Of a DNA stretch of 64,000 nt, positions 9,040 through 18,516 are shown in pieces. The position numbers and the translations under genes are program-made. The notes under the pieces are model-generated. The model saw only the letters and a list, made by a program, of their open reading frames with translations. It was not told the DNA's origin and searched no databases. The stretch is taken from assembly GCA_029448655.1 (NCBI GenBank), contig JACCLO010000017.1, positions 186,001 to 250,000 on the forward strand, read 5' to 3'. Every line of letters begins with the position of its first letter. Position 1 is the first letter of the stretch. Source of the DNA: Wolfiporia cocos. Lineage: Eukaryota; Basidiomycota; Agaricomycetes; Polyporales; Phaeolaceae.

Positions 9040-11037
9040 ATGTCTTCCACCTCCTCCGTCAGCACTCCCCTCGCTCCCCGCAAGATGCGCCTCCGCTCAG
9101 AAGGCCCGGTGACACCGGTAGCTGGTCCCTCGGGAACCCAGCAACTGGTGACGCTGGAGCACCTAAGCGAGGGAGAAGAAGAAGAAGAGGAGGAGGAAGA
9201 GGAAATGCCGGAGTTCGCTCCCCCGCAAAGGGAATCTCCGACCAACCCCATGGGTACACGCCCAGGCTCCCCCATTGCCGGATACCCACCGGCTCGTCGA
9301 ACTCGCCCTATCGGGCCCGCCACCACCCTGGAAATGGAATTTTCGGGTCCGACACGACAGACCAATGTCGCTGTCGAGAACAACCTCAAGGCGTACCTTC
9401 CTGAGGAGGAACACCACAAGGTGGATGGGTCCATACATGGGCCAATCATCGATGCCGCCGTACAACGAAGTGCGGCCATCTCCCACGACACCACCGACAC
9501 CCTCGGCCGAATGGTGCACGCTCGCCTGGAGCGAATCCACGGCAGAATCGACTCCCTGGTAGGGCAATCCAGGGCAATCGAACAAAAAGCCCAAGACGAG
9601 CTACACGAAGCGGTCAATTCGGTCCGCAACGAGGTACTGTCCACTCTGGTGGACCTCGGCAAGGAACTCCGACAGGAGTACACCGCCAAGTTCTCCGCAA
9701 TGGAGAAAGACCTCCGGAAGGACTACCGGAACCGCCTTGACGACCTCGAGGATGCGTTCGCTGAGCGCATGGAGAAGGTGGACGAGGAACTCCGGAGGAT
9801 TCGCAAGAATCCCTCCGTTCCCAACCCTCCCGGTGTCCGCACGCCCCCGGAAGACCCGGCACCGGCCCCTGGTCATGCTCAAGCCAGAGCAGCCGAGGCC
9901 GCTGCCGCCGCACAAGCTGCAGCCGCTGCTGCAGCAGCCGTCGCCCCGCAGATTCCAGGTCTGCCTCAAAACCTGAAAATCCCCCCTCCCCCCGAATTCT
10001 CTGGATCATCTGGAAAGGTGACTGCACAAGAATGGGTGGAGAAAATGGGTCTCTACTTCGGCACCCTCCGCGTCTACGACGACCACGACCACATTACCAC
10101 CGCCCTATTCCGAGTAACCGGGGACGCCTACAAGTTTTTCTCGCCTCTTATCAAAAAGGCAGGAAACGGCGAGCCCCTCGGCACATGGGAGGACTTCACC
10201 AAGTCGGTAATGGTCCAGTACGGTAAAATGACGGACAAGGAAATCGCTAAGAAGGAAATCCGTGGCTACTATGGCAACAAGGGCAAGGAACTCGCAGAAT
10301 CGAACTACTTCAACTACTGCGAGCGGTTCCGTACCCTCGGTCGCCTATCGGAAACCGCCAACGAGACCCTGGTTTGGGAGTTCACCGAAACACTCCCCGA
10401 AAAGGTTAAGGACACCTTAAACGTCCTCGGCAAGACCCCCTTCTTCAAGGCCCCTACCGACATCGAGCCTCTGATAGATTTCGCACTCGAAATGTATCAG
10501 ACGTCTTACCCTGACAAGATCAAGGGTTCGATCTTCGAGAAGGCCGGCAAGAAGGACTCGGCACCTGCCGAAAAGAAGGAGACGTCCTCCGCTTCTGCGA
10601 AGAAGTCGGAGAAAAAGAAGGACAAGGGAAAGGCGCCCGCCAAAGCCCCCGCCGACACCGCCAACGCCGTCTGCACCTACTGCAAGCAGACGGGACACTA
10701 TTTCAACAAGTGTCCTAAGCTTGCCGCGGACAAGGCTGCGGGAACGTTCGTGCCTGCCGCTCAGCGGGCCGAACAACAAAGGGCGAAGGATGCAGCTGCC
10801 GCGTCTGGAAAGACCACGGCTGCTCCTTCGGGTAGTGGAAAGGGACAGGCTTCTGGCAAGAAGCCGTACTCGGCGCCCCCCGCGGATGGCAAGACGTATC
10901 GTGCCCGAACGATCTGGGAAGAAGTGACGGCTGACTCAAGCTCAGCAGGACCCTCGGCCCCCGCCACCACCGTCGCCAATGTCGGGACCATCTCGGTTCC
11001 CCTCGCCCCCACCACGCGTCTCGAAGACGTCTTGTGA
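9040..11037 (+). CDS. gag: Gypsy1 Gag polyprotein (665 aa)
   Basis: The structural protein forms the particle and binds RNA. The N-terminal 130 residues are disordered and acidic, with a poly-Glu run at about 47-55. A helical, coiled-coil-like segment follows (~160-260), then an Ala-rich linker (~285-300). The retrotransposon capsid-like core covers ~305-475 (PPEFSGSSGKVTAQEWVEKM, then WEDF..SV). A Lys-rich tail leads to one CCHC zinc knuckle at about 545-558 (C-x2-C-x4-H-x4-C, CTYCKQTGHYFNKC). Translation ends at TGA 11035-11037, overlapping pol by 59 nt in another frame. The length fits a fungal gypsy Gag. Confidence 0.93.
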   Translation: MSSTSSVSTPLAPRKMRLRSEGPVTPVAGPSGTQQLVTLEHLSEGEEEEEEEEEEMPEFAPPQRESPTNPMGTRPGSPIAGYPPARRTRPIGPATTLEMEFSGPTRQTNVAVENNLKAYLPEEEHHKVDGSIHGPIIDAAVQRSAAISHDTTDTLGRMVHARLERIHGRIDSLVGQSRAIEQKAQDELHEAVNSVRNEVLSTLVDLGKELRQEYTAKFSAMEKDLRKDYRNRLDDLEDAFAERMEKVDEELRRIRKNPSVPNPPGVRTPPEDPAPAPGHAQARAAEAAAAAQAAAAAAAAVAPQIPGLPQNLKIPPPPEFSGSSGKVTAQEWVEKMGLYFGTLRVYDDHDHITTALFRVTGDAYKFFSPLIKKAGNGEPLGTWEDFTKSVMVQYGKMTDKEIAKKEIRGYYGNKGKELAESNYFNYCERFRTLGRLSETANETLVWEFTETLPEKVKDTLNVLGKTPFFKAPTDIEPLIDFALEMYQTSYPDKIKGSIFEKAGKKDSAPAEKKETSSASAKKSEKKKDKGKAPAKAPADTANAVCTYCKQTGHYFNKCPKLAADKAAGTFVPAAQRAEQQRAKDAAAASGKTTAAPSGSGKGQASGKKPYSAPPADGKTYRARTIWEEVTADSSSAGPSAPATTVANVGTISVPLAPTTRLEDVL

Positions 11038-14000
11038 AGAATGCACCAGCCCCGCAGCGGCTGGGAGCATACAGCTCCCTGAAGAAGAGCACCCCTACGA
11101 CGGGGCTTCACAAGGACCCCTTATCTTGTGGGAAGATAAGGCGGTCGTACGTCACCCGGTATCCCATCTCGGTATATTCGGTAACTCGGCAATGGACTTT
11201 GCCCGGAGGACAAGGACACTAGCTACACGTGCCCCTCCTGTACAATACTTTTATCCTGACCCACTCGCGCTGAAGTTTTTCACTTTGTATAATGTACATG
11301 GAAACGATTCTCGAGACGACAATAAATCGTTCTCTATCGAAGTGGAACTGTGGGTGTACGGAAAGAAAGTAAACGCCATGGCATTAATCGACACCGGTGC
11401 ATCAATAAGCGTCATAGATAAGAAACTCGTCCATGAGGAGAAGTTAGTCACTCAGAAACTGCCTTCGCCTCTCGAAATTCGCAACGCCGACGGTACCTCT
11501 AATACCGCCGGTAATATCAATATGGCAGTAAAAGCTTATATGGTGCACGAGGAACACAAGTCCACCGAATTCTTGTACGTAATGGACGTACAGAATGCGG
11601 ATGTGATCCTCGGATATGATTGGTTCCTGAAACACAACCCGGACTTCAACTGGCCGGAAGGAACCTTCACATATCGGTGTACGGAAAAATGCAAACATGG
11701 CAAACGGGTTTCGATTTCTGAGGAAGAGGACGAAATCGAACCCCGCAACATCTATCAGATCATCAATGACTTTCCAATAGATTTTCTCGGCTTAGAGGAG
11801 CCGGAGAATCCCTTTGTCGCTTGGGTGAACACCCTTGACGAAGGAACGGAACTCCTTATCGATGCCATTCAGTCGATAACGGAGAAATCGGACGATGAAT
11901 TCCTGACAGATGCGGATCTCCAGAAATGGAAATCCTTGGTTCCAGAGGAATACCAGGAGTTTGGTCCCACGGTATTTTCTCAACGCGCATCCGAAAGGAT
12001 GCCCGAACGGAAACCATACGATCACGCCATCGACTTCCCCGATGACGCGGTACTACCGCCCCCGAGTAAGGCATACAAGATGTCTCCTCAGGAAGCGAAC
12101 TCGCTAGATCAGTGGATTCAGGAAGAGTTACGGAAGGGCTACATCCGACACTCGAAATCCCCGATCGCGAGCCCGGTCTTCTTCGTCCCTAAAAAAGACG
12201 GCGGAGCCCGAATGGTAGTCGATTACCGGAAAGTAAACGACTTGACCATTAAAAACAGGTACCCTCTCCCACGCATAGACGAGCTTATCGATAAGCTTAG
12301 CCAGGCTTCGATATTTACGAAGCTCGACTTGCGTTGGGGTTACAACAACGTAAGAATCAAGGAGGGAGATGAATGGAAGACCGCATTCATTACGCCTAAC
12401 GGCCTTTACGAAGCTGTAGTCATGTACTTCGGTTTTTGTAATGCACCCAGCACGTTCCAACACATGATGAACGATATTCTAGGTGACCTTATCAGAGAAG
12501 GAAAGGTCATTGTCTACCTAGACGACATCCTTGTGTTCGGAAACGACCTGTTGGAACACCGTCGTATTGTCAAGCAAGTATTACAAATCTTGCAAGACAA
12601 CGACTTGTTCGCGAAGCCTGAAAAGTGCTTCTTCGAACAAAGCAGTATTGAATACCTGGGAATGATCATTTCCAAAGGAAAAGTCGAAATGGACCCTAAG
12701 AAGGTAGCCGGTGTCATGGACTGGCCTACACCTGCCAAGGTGAAGGACGTCCAAGCCTTTGTTGGCTTCGCCAACTACTACCGTCGGTTCATTAAAGATT
12801 TCTCCAAAGTGCTTAAGCCGTTAACCGAGCTGTCCAAGAAAAACACGCAATGGAACTGGGGACCCGAACAAGCGGAAGCCTTCCAAACTCTTAAGGAAGC
12901 TTTCACATCGGCTCCAATACTCCGGATCCCAGATCAGGAGTCCCCGTTCCGCGTGGAAGCGGATTCTTCCGATTACGCAACTGGTGCAGTGCTATCGCAA
13001 TACTCTTCGGAGGATAAGCTCTGGCACCCGGTAGCCTTTTACTCAAAATCTCTATCAGCACCCGAAAGGAACTATGAGATTTACGATAAGGAGTTGCTCG
13101 CAATCATCCGCGCTCTAGAGGAATGGAGACATTACCTCGAGGGACATCCACATAAATTCGAAGTATGGTCGGATCATCTCAATCTGACATATTTCAAATC
13201 GGCACAACGGCTAACCCGGAGACAGGCACGTTGGAGTCTTTACCTGACAAGGTTCAACTTCACCATGTGTCACAAACCCGGTAAAACAATGCTTACGGCT
13301 GACCCTCTGTCACGGAGGCCAGACCATGAAGAGGGGGTGGAACTCGACAATCGCGATCAAATTTTGCTGAAACCAGAATACTTTACGGTTAGGGCGCTAG
13401 AAGCGTCACAGCAGGAGATACAATCAGGCGACGAGGACCTCCTCCGACAAATCCGACAAGCCCTCATGGACGATCAAATTACCAAGGATTACCAGGAACT
13501 ACTGAAAAGTGGTCCCAAGGAATTCGGTAAAGATCTCCAGGAATGGAACATGGAGGCCGGATTACTCCTCAGACGAGGAAAAGTGTACGTTCCAAAAGAG
13601 CCTAAAGAATTGCGCACGAAGATTCTGGAGTTACATCATGACCATGTGACTGCCGGACACTTCGGACGATGGAAGACCTATGAACTTCTGTCACGTAATT
13701 ACTGGTGGCCTGGAATGACCACGATGGTAAAGCAATACGTGGAAGGTTGTGACACATGTCAACGCATGAAGAACCACAACCAGACCCCGTACGGACCCCT
13801 GCAACCGCTCCCAGTTCCGGAAGCACCTTGGGACACCGTCACAATTGACCTTATCGTCCACCTACCACCCAGCGGCGAATTGAAACAATTCAATGCTATT
13901 ATGGTAATAGTGGACCGGCTTACCAAACGAGCACATTTCATTCCCACGTCTGACAAAATAACGGCAAAAGAATTAGCAAACCTCCTGTACCTTCGGATTT

Positions 14001-15514
14001 ATCCGAACCACGGACTTCCGAAACAAATCATTTCGGATAGAGGCCCGCAATTCGCAGCCGCCTTATTCAAGGGATGGTGTGAGCAATTGGGAATCCAACG
14101 GTCAATGACAACCGCCTATCACCCGCAAGCGGATGGCCAGACGGAGAGAGTTAACCAGATCCTGGAACAATATCTTAGATGTTACATCGATGTTATTCAG
14201 AAGGATAACTGGTCATGGTTTCTCCCAACGGCTGAATTCGCGTACAACAACGCGGCTAGTGAGACAACAAAGAATAGCCCATTCTTTGTCGAACTAGGAA
14301 GGCACCCTAATGCAGGACCTACGAATTTACGTCCAACACAATACGTGGACCTAAATGTCATTGCTTACGAACGATGGTCAGCACAAGAACAAGCTAAGGC
14401 AGCTATGAAACTGGCTGCTGAACGCTGGTCTTGGTATTATGATCAACATAAGCGCTCGGTACCGTTTAAAGTCGGCGACAAAGTTCTCGTTGACGCCCGT
14501 AGCTGGCAAGACTCCGAAAGAAGTCTTAGTCCACGCTATTTGGGACCATTTAAGATAATTGAACAATTATCTCCGGTCACCTTTAGGGTACACATGGACG
14601 AGCAATACAGGGCTTACCACCCCGTATTTCACGCTTCCAAGTTGGTCATGTACAAGGACCCGGTGCATCAGAAAAAACCAGAGCCTCAACCAGAAATGGT
14701 CGACGGCGAGGAATTATGGGAAGTCGAGAAGATCTTAGATCATCGTCTCCGCGCAGGAAGAGTTGAATACAGAATCCGATGGAAGGGATTCGGTATCAAT
14801 GACGACTCCTGGGTACGCGAAGCGGATCTCGACTCGGCATACGACATTTTGCAGGAATACAAGGCTTCACACGCCATTCCAATGCAGGATGTCCCCCTCA
14901 GGCGCTCAGCTAGAAGGAAAGAAGCAGTTCACGTCTTCGACCCTGACAGCGACGACTGGGAAGCCGACGAATGCACGTGGCCAGACGACTGGCCGCAGTA
15001 TCGCGAGGAATTTGCGAAAGATCCTAAGCAACGCATGGTTAGACACCCCGACGGGGGATGGATGTCAGCGGACATTAACCAAAACGCGGATTTGAAAATC
15101 GTAGTCGGTGAAGGCGGCCGAATGCCGGAAAAAGGAACCAAGGACTCGGTTGGGTTTGACCTGTACACTGCAACAGGCGACGTTCTGCCAGCCCACGGGC
15201 AGACAGAATACAACACCAAACTGAAAATCCAGGTACCTTTCGGCACTTACGGACGTATCGCCCCCCGCTCTAGTCTCGCACGCAAAGGCATAGACGTAAT
15301 GGGTGGCGTTATCGACCACGATTATCAAGGCGAAGTAATCATCATTCTCCGGAATCACTCCGACATATCTATCGATATTCGAGCCGGCGATAAGATTGCC
15401 CAGCTAATCTGCGAAGTTGCCAAGGACCCGCATATTACGCTACACGGAAAATCTTACTTTGAAAAGATTAAATCCGAGCGCGGTACTGGAGGTTTCGGCT
15501 CCACAGGAAAGTAA
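10979..15514 (+). CDS. pol: Gypsy1 Pol polyprotein: PR-RT-RNaseH-INT-chromodomain-dUTPase
   Basis: The ORF has 1511 codons in the +1 frame relative to gag. Domains in order: aspartic protease (ALIDTGAS, D138); reverse transcriptase (LDLRWGY, YLDD with D515/D516); RNase H (EADSSDYATG, D662, and YEIYDKELLAI); integrase with an HHCC zinc finger (HHDH...HFG...C..C) and DD35E (D957, D1020, E1056); GPF/Y module (YLGPFKIIEQL); chromodomain (~1245-1300, VEYRIRWKG..ND.SW). A C-terminal dUTPase (~1370-1511) has all five motifs: GFDLYTA, YGRIAPRSSLA, GVIDHDYQGE, GDKIAQLI and GTGGFGSTGK. All catalytic residues are present. The dUTPase would remove dUTP and limit uracil incorporation during reverse transcription. 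Expression needs a +1 shift or reinitiation. Confidence 0.95.
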   Translation: MSGPSRFPSPPPRVSKTSCEECTSPAAAGSIQLPEEEHPYDGASQGPLILWEDKAVVRHPVSHLGIFGNSAMDFARRTRTLATRAPPVQYFYPDPLALKFFTLYNVHGNDSRDDNKSFSIEVELWVYGKKVNAMALIDTGASISVIDKKLVHEEKLVTQKLPSPLEIRNADGTSNTAGNINMAVKAYMVHEEHKSTEFLYVMDVQNADVILGYDWFLKHNPDFNWPEGTFTYRCTEKCKHGKRVSISEEEDEIEPRNIYQIINDFPIDFLGLEEPENPFVAWVNTLDEGTELLIDAIQSITEKSDDEFLTDADLQKWKSLVPEEYQEFGPTVFSQRASERMPERKPYDHAIDFPDDAVLPPPSKAYKMSPQEANSLDQWIQEELRKGYIRHSKSPIASPVFFVPKKDGGARMVVDYRKVNDLTIKNRYPLPRIDELIDKLSQASIFTKLDLRWGYNNVRIKEGDEWKTAFITPNGLYEAVVMYFGFCNAPSTFQHMMNDILGDLIREGKVIVYLDDILVFGNDLLEHRRIVKQVLQILQDNDLFAKPEKCFFEQSSIEYLGMIISKGKVEMDPKKVAGVMDWPTPAKVKDVQAFVGFANYYRRFIKDFSKVLKPLTELSKKNTQWNWGPEQAEAFQTLKEAFTSAPILRIPDQESPFRVEADSSDYATGAVLSQYSSEDKLWHPVAFYSKSLSAPERNYEIYDKELLAIIRALEEWRHYLEGHPHKFEVWSDHLNLTYFKSAQRLTRRQARWSLYLTRFNFTMCHKPGKTMLTADPLSRRPDHEEGVELDNRDQILLKPEYFTVRALEASQQEIQSGDEDLLRQIRQALMDDQITKDYQELLKSGPKEFGKDLQEWNMEAGLLLRRGKVYVPKEPKELRTKILELHHDHVTAGHFGRWKTYELLSRNYWWPGMTTMVKQYVEGCDTCQRMKNHNQTPYGPLQPLPVPEAPWDTVTIDLIVHLPPSGELKQFNAIMVIVDRLTKRAHFIPTSDKITAKELANLLYLRIYPNHGLPKQIISDRGPQFAAALFKGWCEQLGIQRSMTTAYHPQADGQTERVNQILEQYLRCYIDVIQKDNWSWFLPTAEFAYNNAASETTKNSPFFVELGRHPNAGPTNLRPTQYVDLNVIAYERWSAQEQAKAAMKLAAERWSWYYDQHKRSVPFKVGDKVLVDARSWQDSERSLSPRYLGPFKIIEQLSPVTFRVHMDEQYRAYHPVFHASKLVMYKDPVHQKKPEPQPEMVDGEELWEVEKILDHRLRAGRVEYRIRWKGFGINDDSWVREADLDSAYDILQEYKASHAIPMQDVPLRRSARRKEAVHVFDPDSDDWEADECTWPDDWPQYREEFAKDPKQRMVRHPDGGWMSADINQNADLKIVVGEGGRMPEKGTKDSVGFDLYTATGDVLPAHGQTEYNTKLKIQVPFGTYGRIAPRSSLARKGIDVMGGVIDHDYQGEVIIILRNHSDISIDIRAGDKIAQLICEVAKDPHITLHGKSYFEKIKSERGTGGFGSTGK

Positions 15515-15540
15515 TCGTTCCATTAGGGACAATGAAACCT

Positions 15541-15553
15541 GAAGAGGGGGTAA
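15541..15553 (+). promoter_or_regulatory. Polypurine tract of Gypsy1
   Basis: GAAGAGGGGGTAA abuts the 3' LTR (TGTCAC at 15554) and would prime plus-strand DNA. Almost the same sequence precedes the 3' LTRs of Gypsy2 (AAGAGGGGGTAC) and, on the minus strand, element C (AAAGCGGGGGTAA). Confidence 0.8.
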
Positions 15554-16252
15554 TGTCACAGATTTGGGACATGCCACTATTTTTCCCGTATTTTTACCTA
15601 TTTATCTGGTATTTCTACGACCTTGTAGACATTTACGCTGCTAAGCGCCCGTCTACACGTACACGCAACCAAACAACACGTACACAACGCGGTATACGTC
15701 CACTTGTCATAACAACACGTACACAACACGCTTGTACGCGTCAATGACTCAGCGGACTAACCTCCGGAGTCACGCGCCTTACTCATATCCCGGTACCGGG
15801 CTATGTCAGTACAATTGGATAAGCGGCCCGCTCGTTATCACATGCCAATGACCTTACGATTACTCATATTCCGATACCGGTACATAAGAATCACATGCAT
15901 GGCTTACTAACGTAGCTACAGCCACTTCCACAACATGGACCTACGGTCCAAACAAACGATCTTACTGGTGCGGCCATTACCGGCGCACATGGTCTATTGT
16001 AGTTTACGACTTAACCATATTAGTTATGTCTGCGCACAGACCACCTTCATGTTTGGCTCCCTTACCGGTAACCAAACAAAGCATGTATATAAGTAGGGCT
16101 ATCACTGCGGATAAGCCTTAGATTTGTTCTCTGCATTCGCACAGTTACATACCATCTCTGCTTGCGCCCACTAGCCTCCTCACCAACCTTCTGCAACCTC
16201 TTCAAGTCGCCTATAAGGTTATAGTGTGAGTCCCACAGTCTAGTCTGTGTCA
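15554..16252 (+). repeat. 3' LTR of Gypsy1
   Basis: This 699-bp copy matches 6248-6946 and is followed by the second TSD copy tggtc (16253-16257). Confidence 0.96.
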
Positions 16253-16836
16253 TGGTCATTACTGACCAAGGACTCATGCCATTACTGGCACGGACTATGT
16301 ACCATACAGACTATGGCCTACGGGAGGCCTAAAACCCCTTAGCACTACACTATGGCCTACAAAAGGCCCTAAATTCCAGGGATATGCCCTGTACGACTGA
16401 GAACCCTAGCAGTCACAGGAAGCGCCCCACCAATCACAGCCAATCATGCTCGATCACCCTACATCATGCATGGCCCGTACTGGCCAGTCCACGTTCTCGG
16501 CAGACACCACTCCTCAGTACCAGCATGCAGGAACCTGGACCGCCATGTGCCACTCCTCAGTACCAGTACTTGGGAACCTGGACTGCAGACACCCCAATCA
16601 CAGACTTAGAACCCCACCATTACCGGCGAACCCCCGATCAATGAGAACGACTGACTCGGGCCTGATCAGCTACATTGCTATGAACATCACTGCTCCGATG
16701 CCATTACTGGCTTAGTCACTTCGTGCCTATGGGCAACGTAGCTTAGACCAATCACACTGTGCCTACTGCCCTTACTGGCCACGCAGCATAACATGTACAA
16801 ATACATAGAGTCTATATAATAGCCAGACAGTCTTGA

Positions 16837-17278
16837 TGTCACAAATTCTGTGGCATTTAGGTACGCCGCCACCAGGGATTGAACTTGCGTACTTACATTC
16901 TAGTAGTCATGTGTCTTGTACGCTGCTATGGTATAGTGGTTAGTTACAACGTCTGCGCCCCCCTTGGTCACATGTGCATAGCCCCCTTAGTTACTAGCAC
17001 TGCCCTCTATGATACGCACGGACCTACTTTAGGGTAGCTACATATGTCAGTGCTGCATCACTCCTCATGTACATAAGGCTGCACACTCTGAGGTGTTCTC
17101 CTCAGAGTTGTTAATCTCGACATTGGATCTCGTCCCTCTCTACTTCCTCTATGCGTGCTTGTCTGGGGCCCCCTTCTTAGTGACTGTGTTGCTAAGCCTT
17201 ATACTCTCTTAGAACACCACCACAGGACGTCGTTAGCCCTTGACCAGTCAATAGTACGTATATGACAGTATTGTGTCA
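16837..17278 (+). repeat. Solo LTR, family D (second copy)
   Basis: It runs TGTCACAAATTCTGTGGC...AGTATTGTGTCA, 442 bp, with TSD cttga (16832-16836 and 17279-17283). It is homologous along its length to 5406-5872 (TATA-like ATGTACATAAGG near 17070, a shared CTGAGGTG/CCTCAGA stretch). It contains the antisense T-arm-like AGGGATTGAACTTG and the D-arm-like TGGTATAGTGGTTAG. Confidence 0.92.
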
Positions 17279-17433
17279 CTTGAGCGAACCTCAGACTTGT
17301 CTTGGCCTCTTCAGCCTTAGATGCCCCGGACCAGGAAGGCACCTTTGAGCGAGCCCCCTTCCCCCAGGTGTGTGTCTTAGGTAGTAGCATGTGTCAGGTA
17401 GCTCAGGTATGCACAGTAGTGATCTATCACTAA

Positions 17434-18516
17434 TGACACAGATGGCTCTGTGGGACTCACCAAGCCAGTATCCACTAGGCGACTTGGAGAGGAAGAGGTT
17501 ATCAGACGCAGCAGGAGGTAGGAGGTTCTTCTACGGCGTACGCCGAGAAGAATAGAACTAAGGTTATAGGCCGTCAAGGCCCTACTTATATACATAATAC
17601 TATTGGGTCATGTGCTACTGTATAGTGCATGCCCGATAAGGAGGGTGGGCTTGGTTGCCATAAGGGCGACCAAGTGGTACGACTACTCTACAAAGGCCGT
17701 GACCCGCCGGTAATGGCCGAGCCAATGGTAAAAGAGAGATTGTGTGGTCTCATCATTAGATGGACATGTGAATACGGGCGCAGCCCGGGTATAAGGGAAG
17801 CCGGTTGCCGGATACCAGGAGGTGTAATGGCGATTGGCCGGTCTTCGTGTGATGACCAAGGCGGAACGCCGAGGTCGTAATGCTATTGGGCCAGCAGGCA
17901 CCGTAGCATGTGATATGTCCGGACCGGAAGGTTACCGGAACATATGGTGGCCTTAGCCATGAGGCGAGGACCGGTGTTTGGGCAACGCCGTGATGGCAGA
18001 GGCCCGGGACTTGGAGAACGCCGAGTCTGTGGGATGGCCGAGAAGGCCGAGCCTATAGCGATATTGCCTTGGTGCTAATATAGTGCTATTTGGCTGTGTT
18101 GCCATTATTATGCGAAGGCGTGGCGCGCCTGAGGTGTCATTGTGATCAGGGATCTTATGACGTGTGGGAAGCCGGGAAGGCCGACCCAATAGTACAAGGC
18201 TGCGAGGCACTGTTTGTACGTGTGGACATTATTATGCGAGCGTGCGCTCGGCCTATCATTATGATCTAGGATCTATGACGTGGCTGGTCTTGCTCTGATG
18301 GGCGAGACCTATATGACGTAGCTGTAACTATGCTATTGGACCGGAAGGTGCCGTAGCGTTATGTAAGCTGGTCATGTGGTGATAAGCCCAGGTAAGAGCT
18401 TGTCGTGGTGGCAATGGGAGTTAACCCGTAGATAACTTGTAGTTAGACGTATAAATCCCAGGTAAATTGCTATAATCATAGGAAAAATGCTGTAAGCCCC
18501 AGATAAATCTGTGACA
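17434..18516 (-). repeat. 3' LTR of element C
   Basis: It is 1083 bp, plus strand TGACACAGATGGCTC...ATAAATCTGTGACA. The neighbouring polypurine tract on the minus strand (AAAGCGGGGGTAA, 18517-18529) identifies it as the 3' LTR. Confidence 0.82.

Larger units (their letters stand above)
6248..16252 (+). mobile_element. Gypsy1: complete Ty3/gypsy chromovirus carrying a dUTPase
   Basis: The 10,005-bp element has 699-bp LTRs (6248-6946 and 15554-16252) that I read as identical, and a TSD tggtc (6243-6247 and 16253-16257). In order it has a self-priming site, a 1-kb leader, an extra 307-aa ORF, Gag, Pol (protease, reverse transcriptase, RNase H, integrase, chromodomain, dUTPase) and a polypurine tract at the 3' LTR. 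All ORFs are uninterrupted, so it is a very recent and potentially autonomous insertion. It landed inside the solo LTR at 5391-17396. A truncated LTR of the same family is at 23777-24165. Confidence 0.97.
5391..17396 (+). repeat. Solo LTR, family E, split by three later insertions
   Basis: It starts TGTCACATGCCAATT at 5391 and ends GCATGTGTCA at 17396, flanked by the 5-bp duplication ggtag (5386-5390 and 17397-17401). The intervening 12 kb is explained by three insertions, each with its own TSD: a family-D solo LTR (5406-5872, caatt), Gypsy1 (6248-16252, tggtc) and another family-D solo LTR (16837-17278, cttga). What remains is about 1077 bp, collinear with the uninterrupted family-E solo LTR at 31140-32177 (1038 bp). 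Confidence 0.92.

Noticed and set aside
9009..10027. Antisense ORFs of 226, 143 and 137 codons across Gypsy1 gag
   Set aside because: Shadows of the Gag frame. Their sequence is low-complexity Ser/Arg and mirrors the sense codon pattern.
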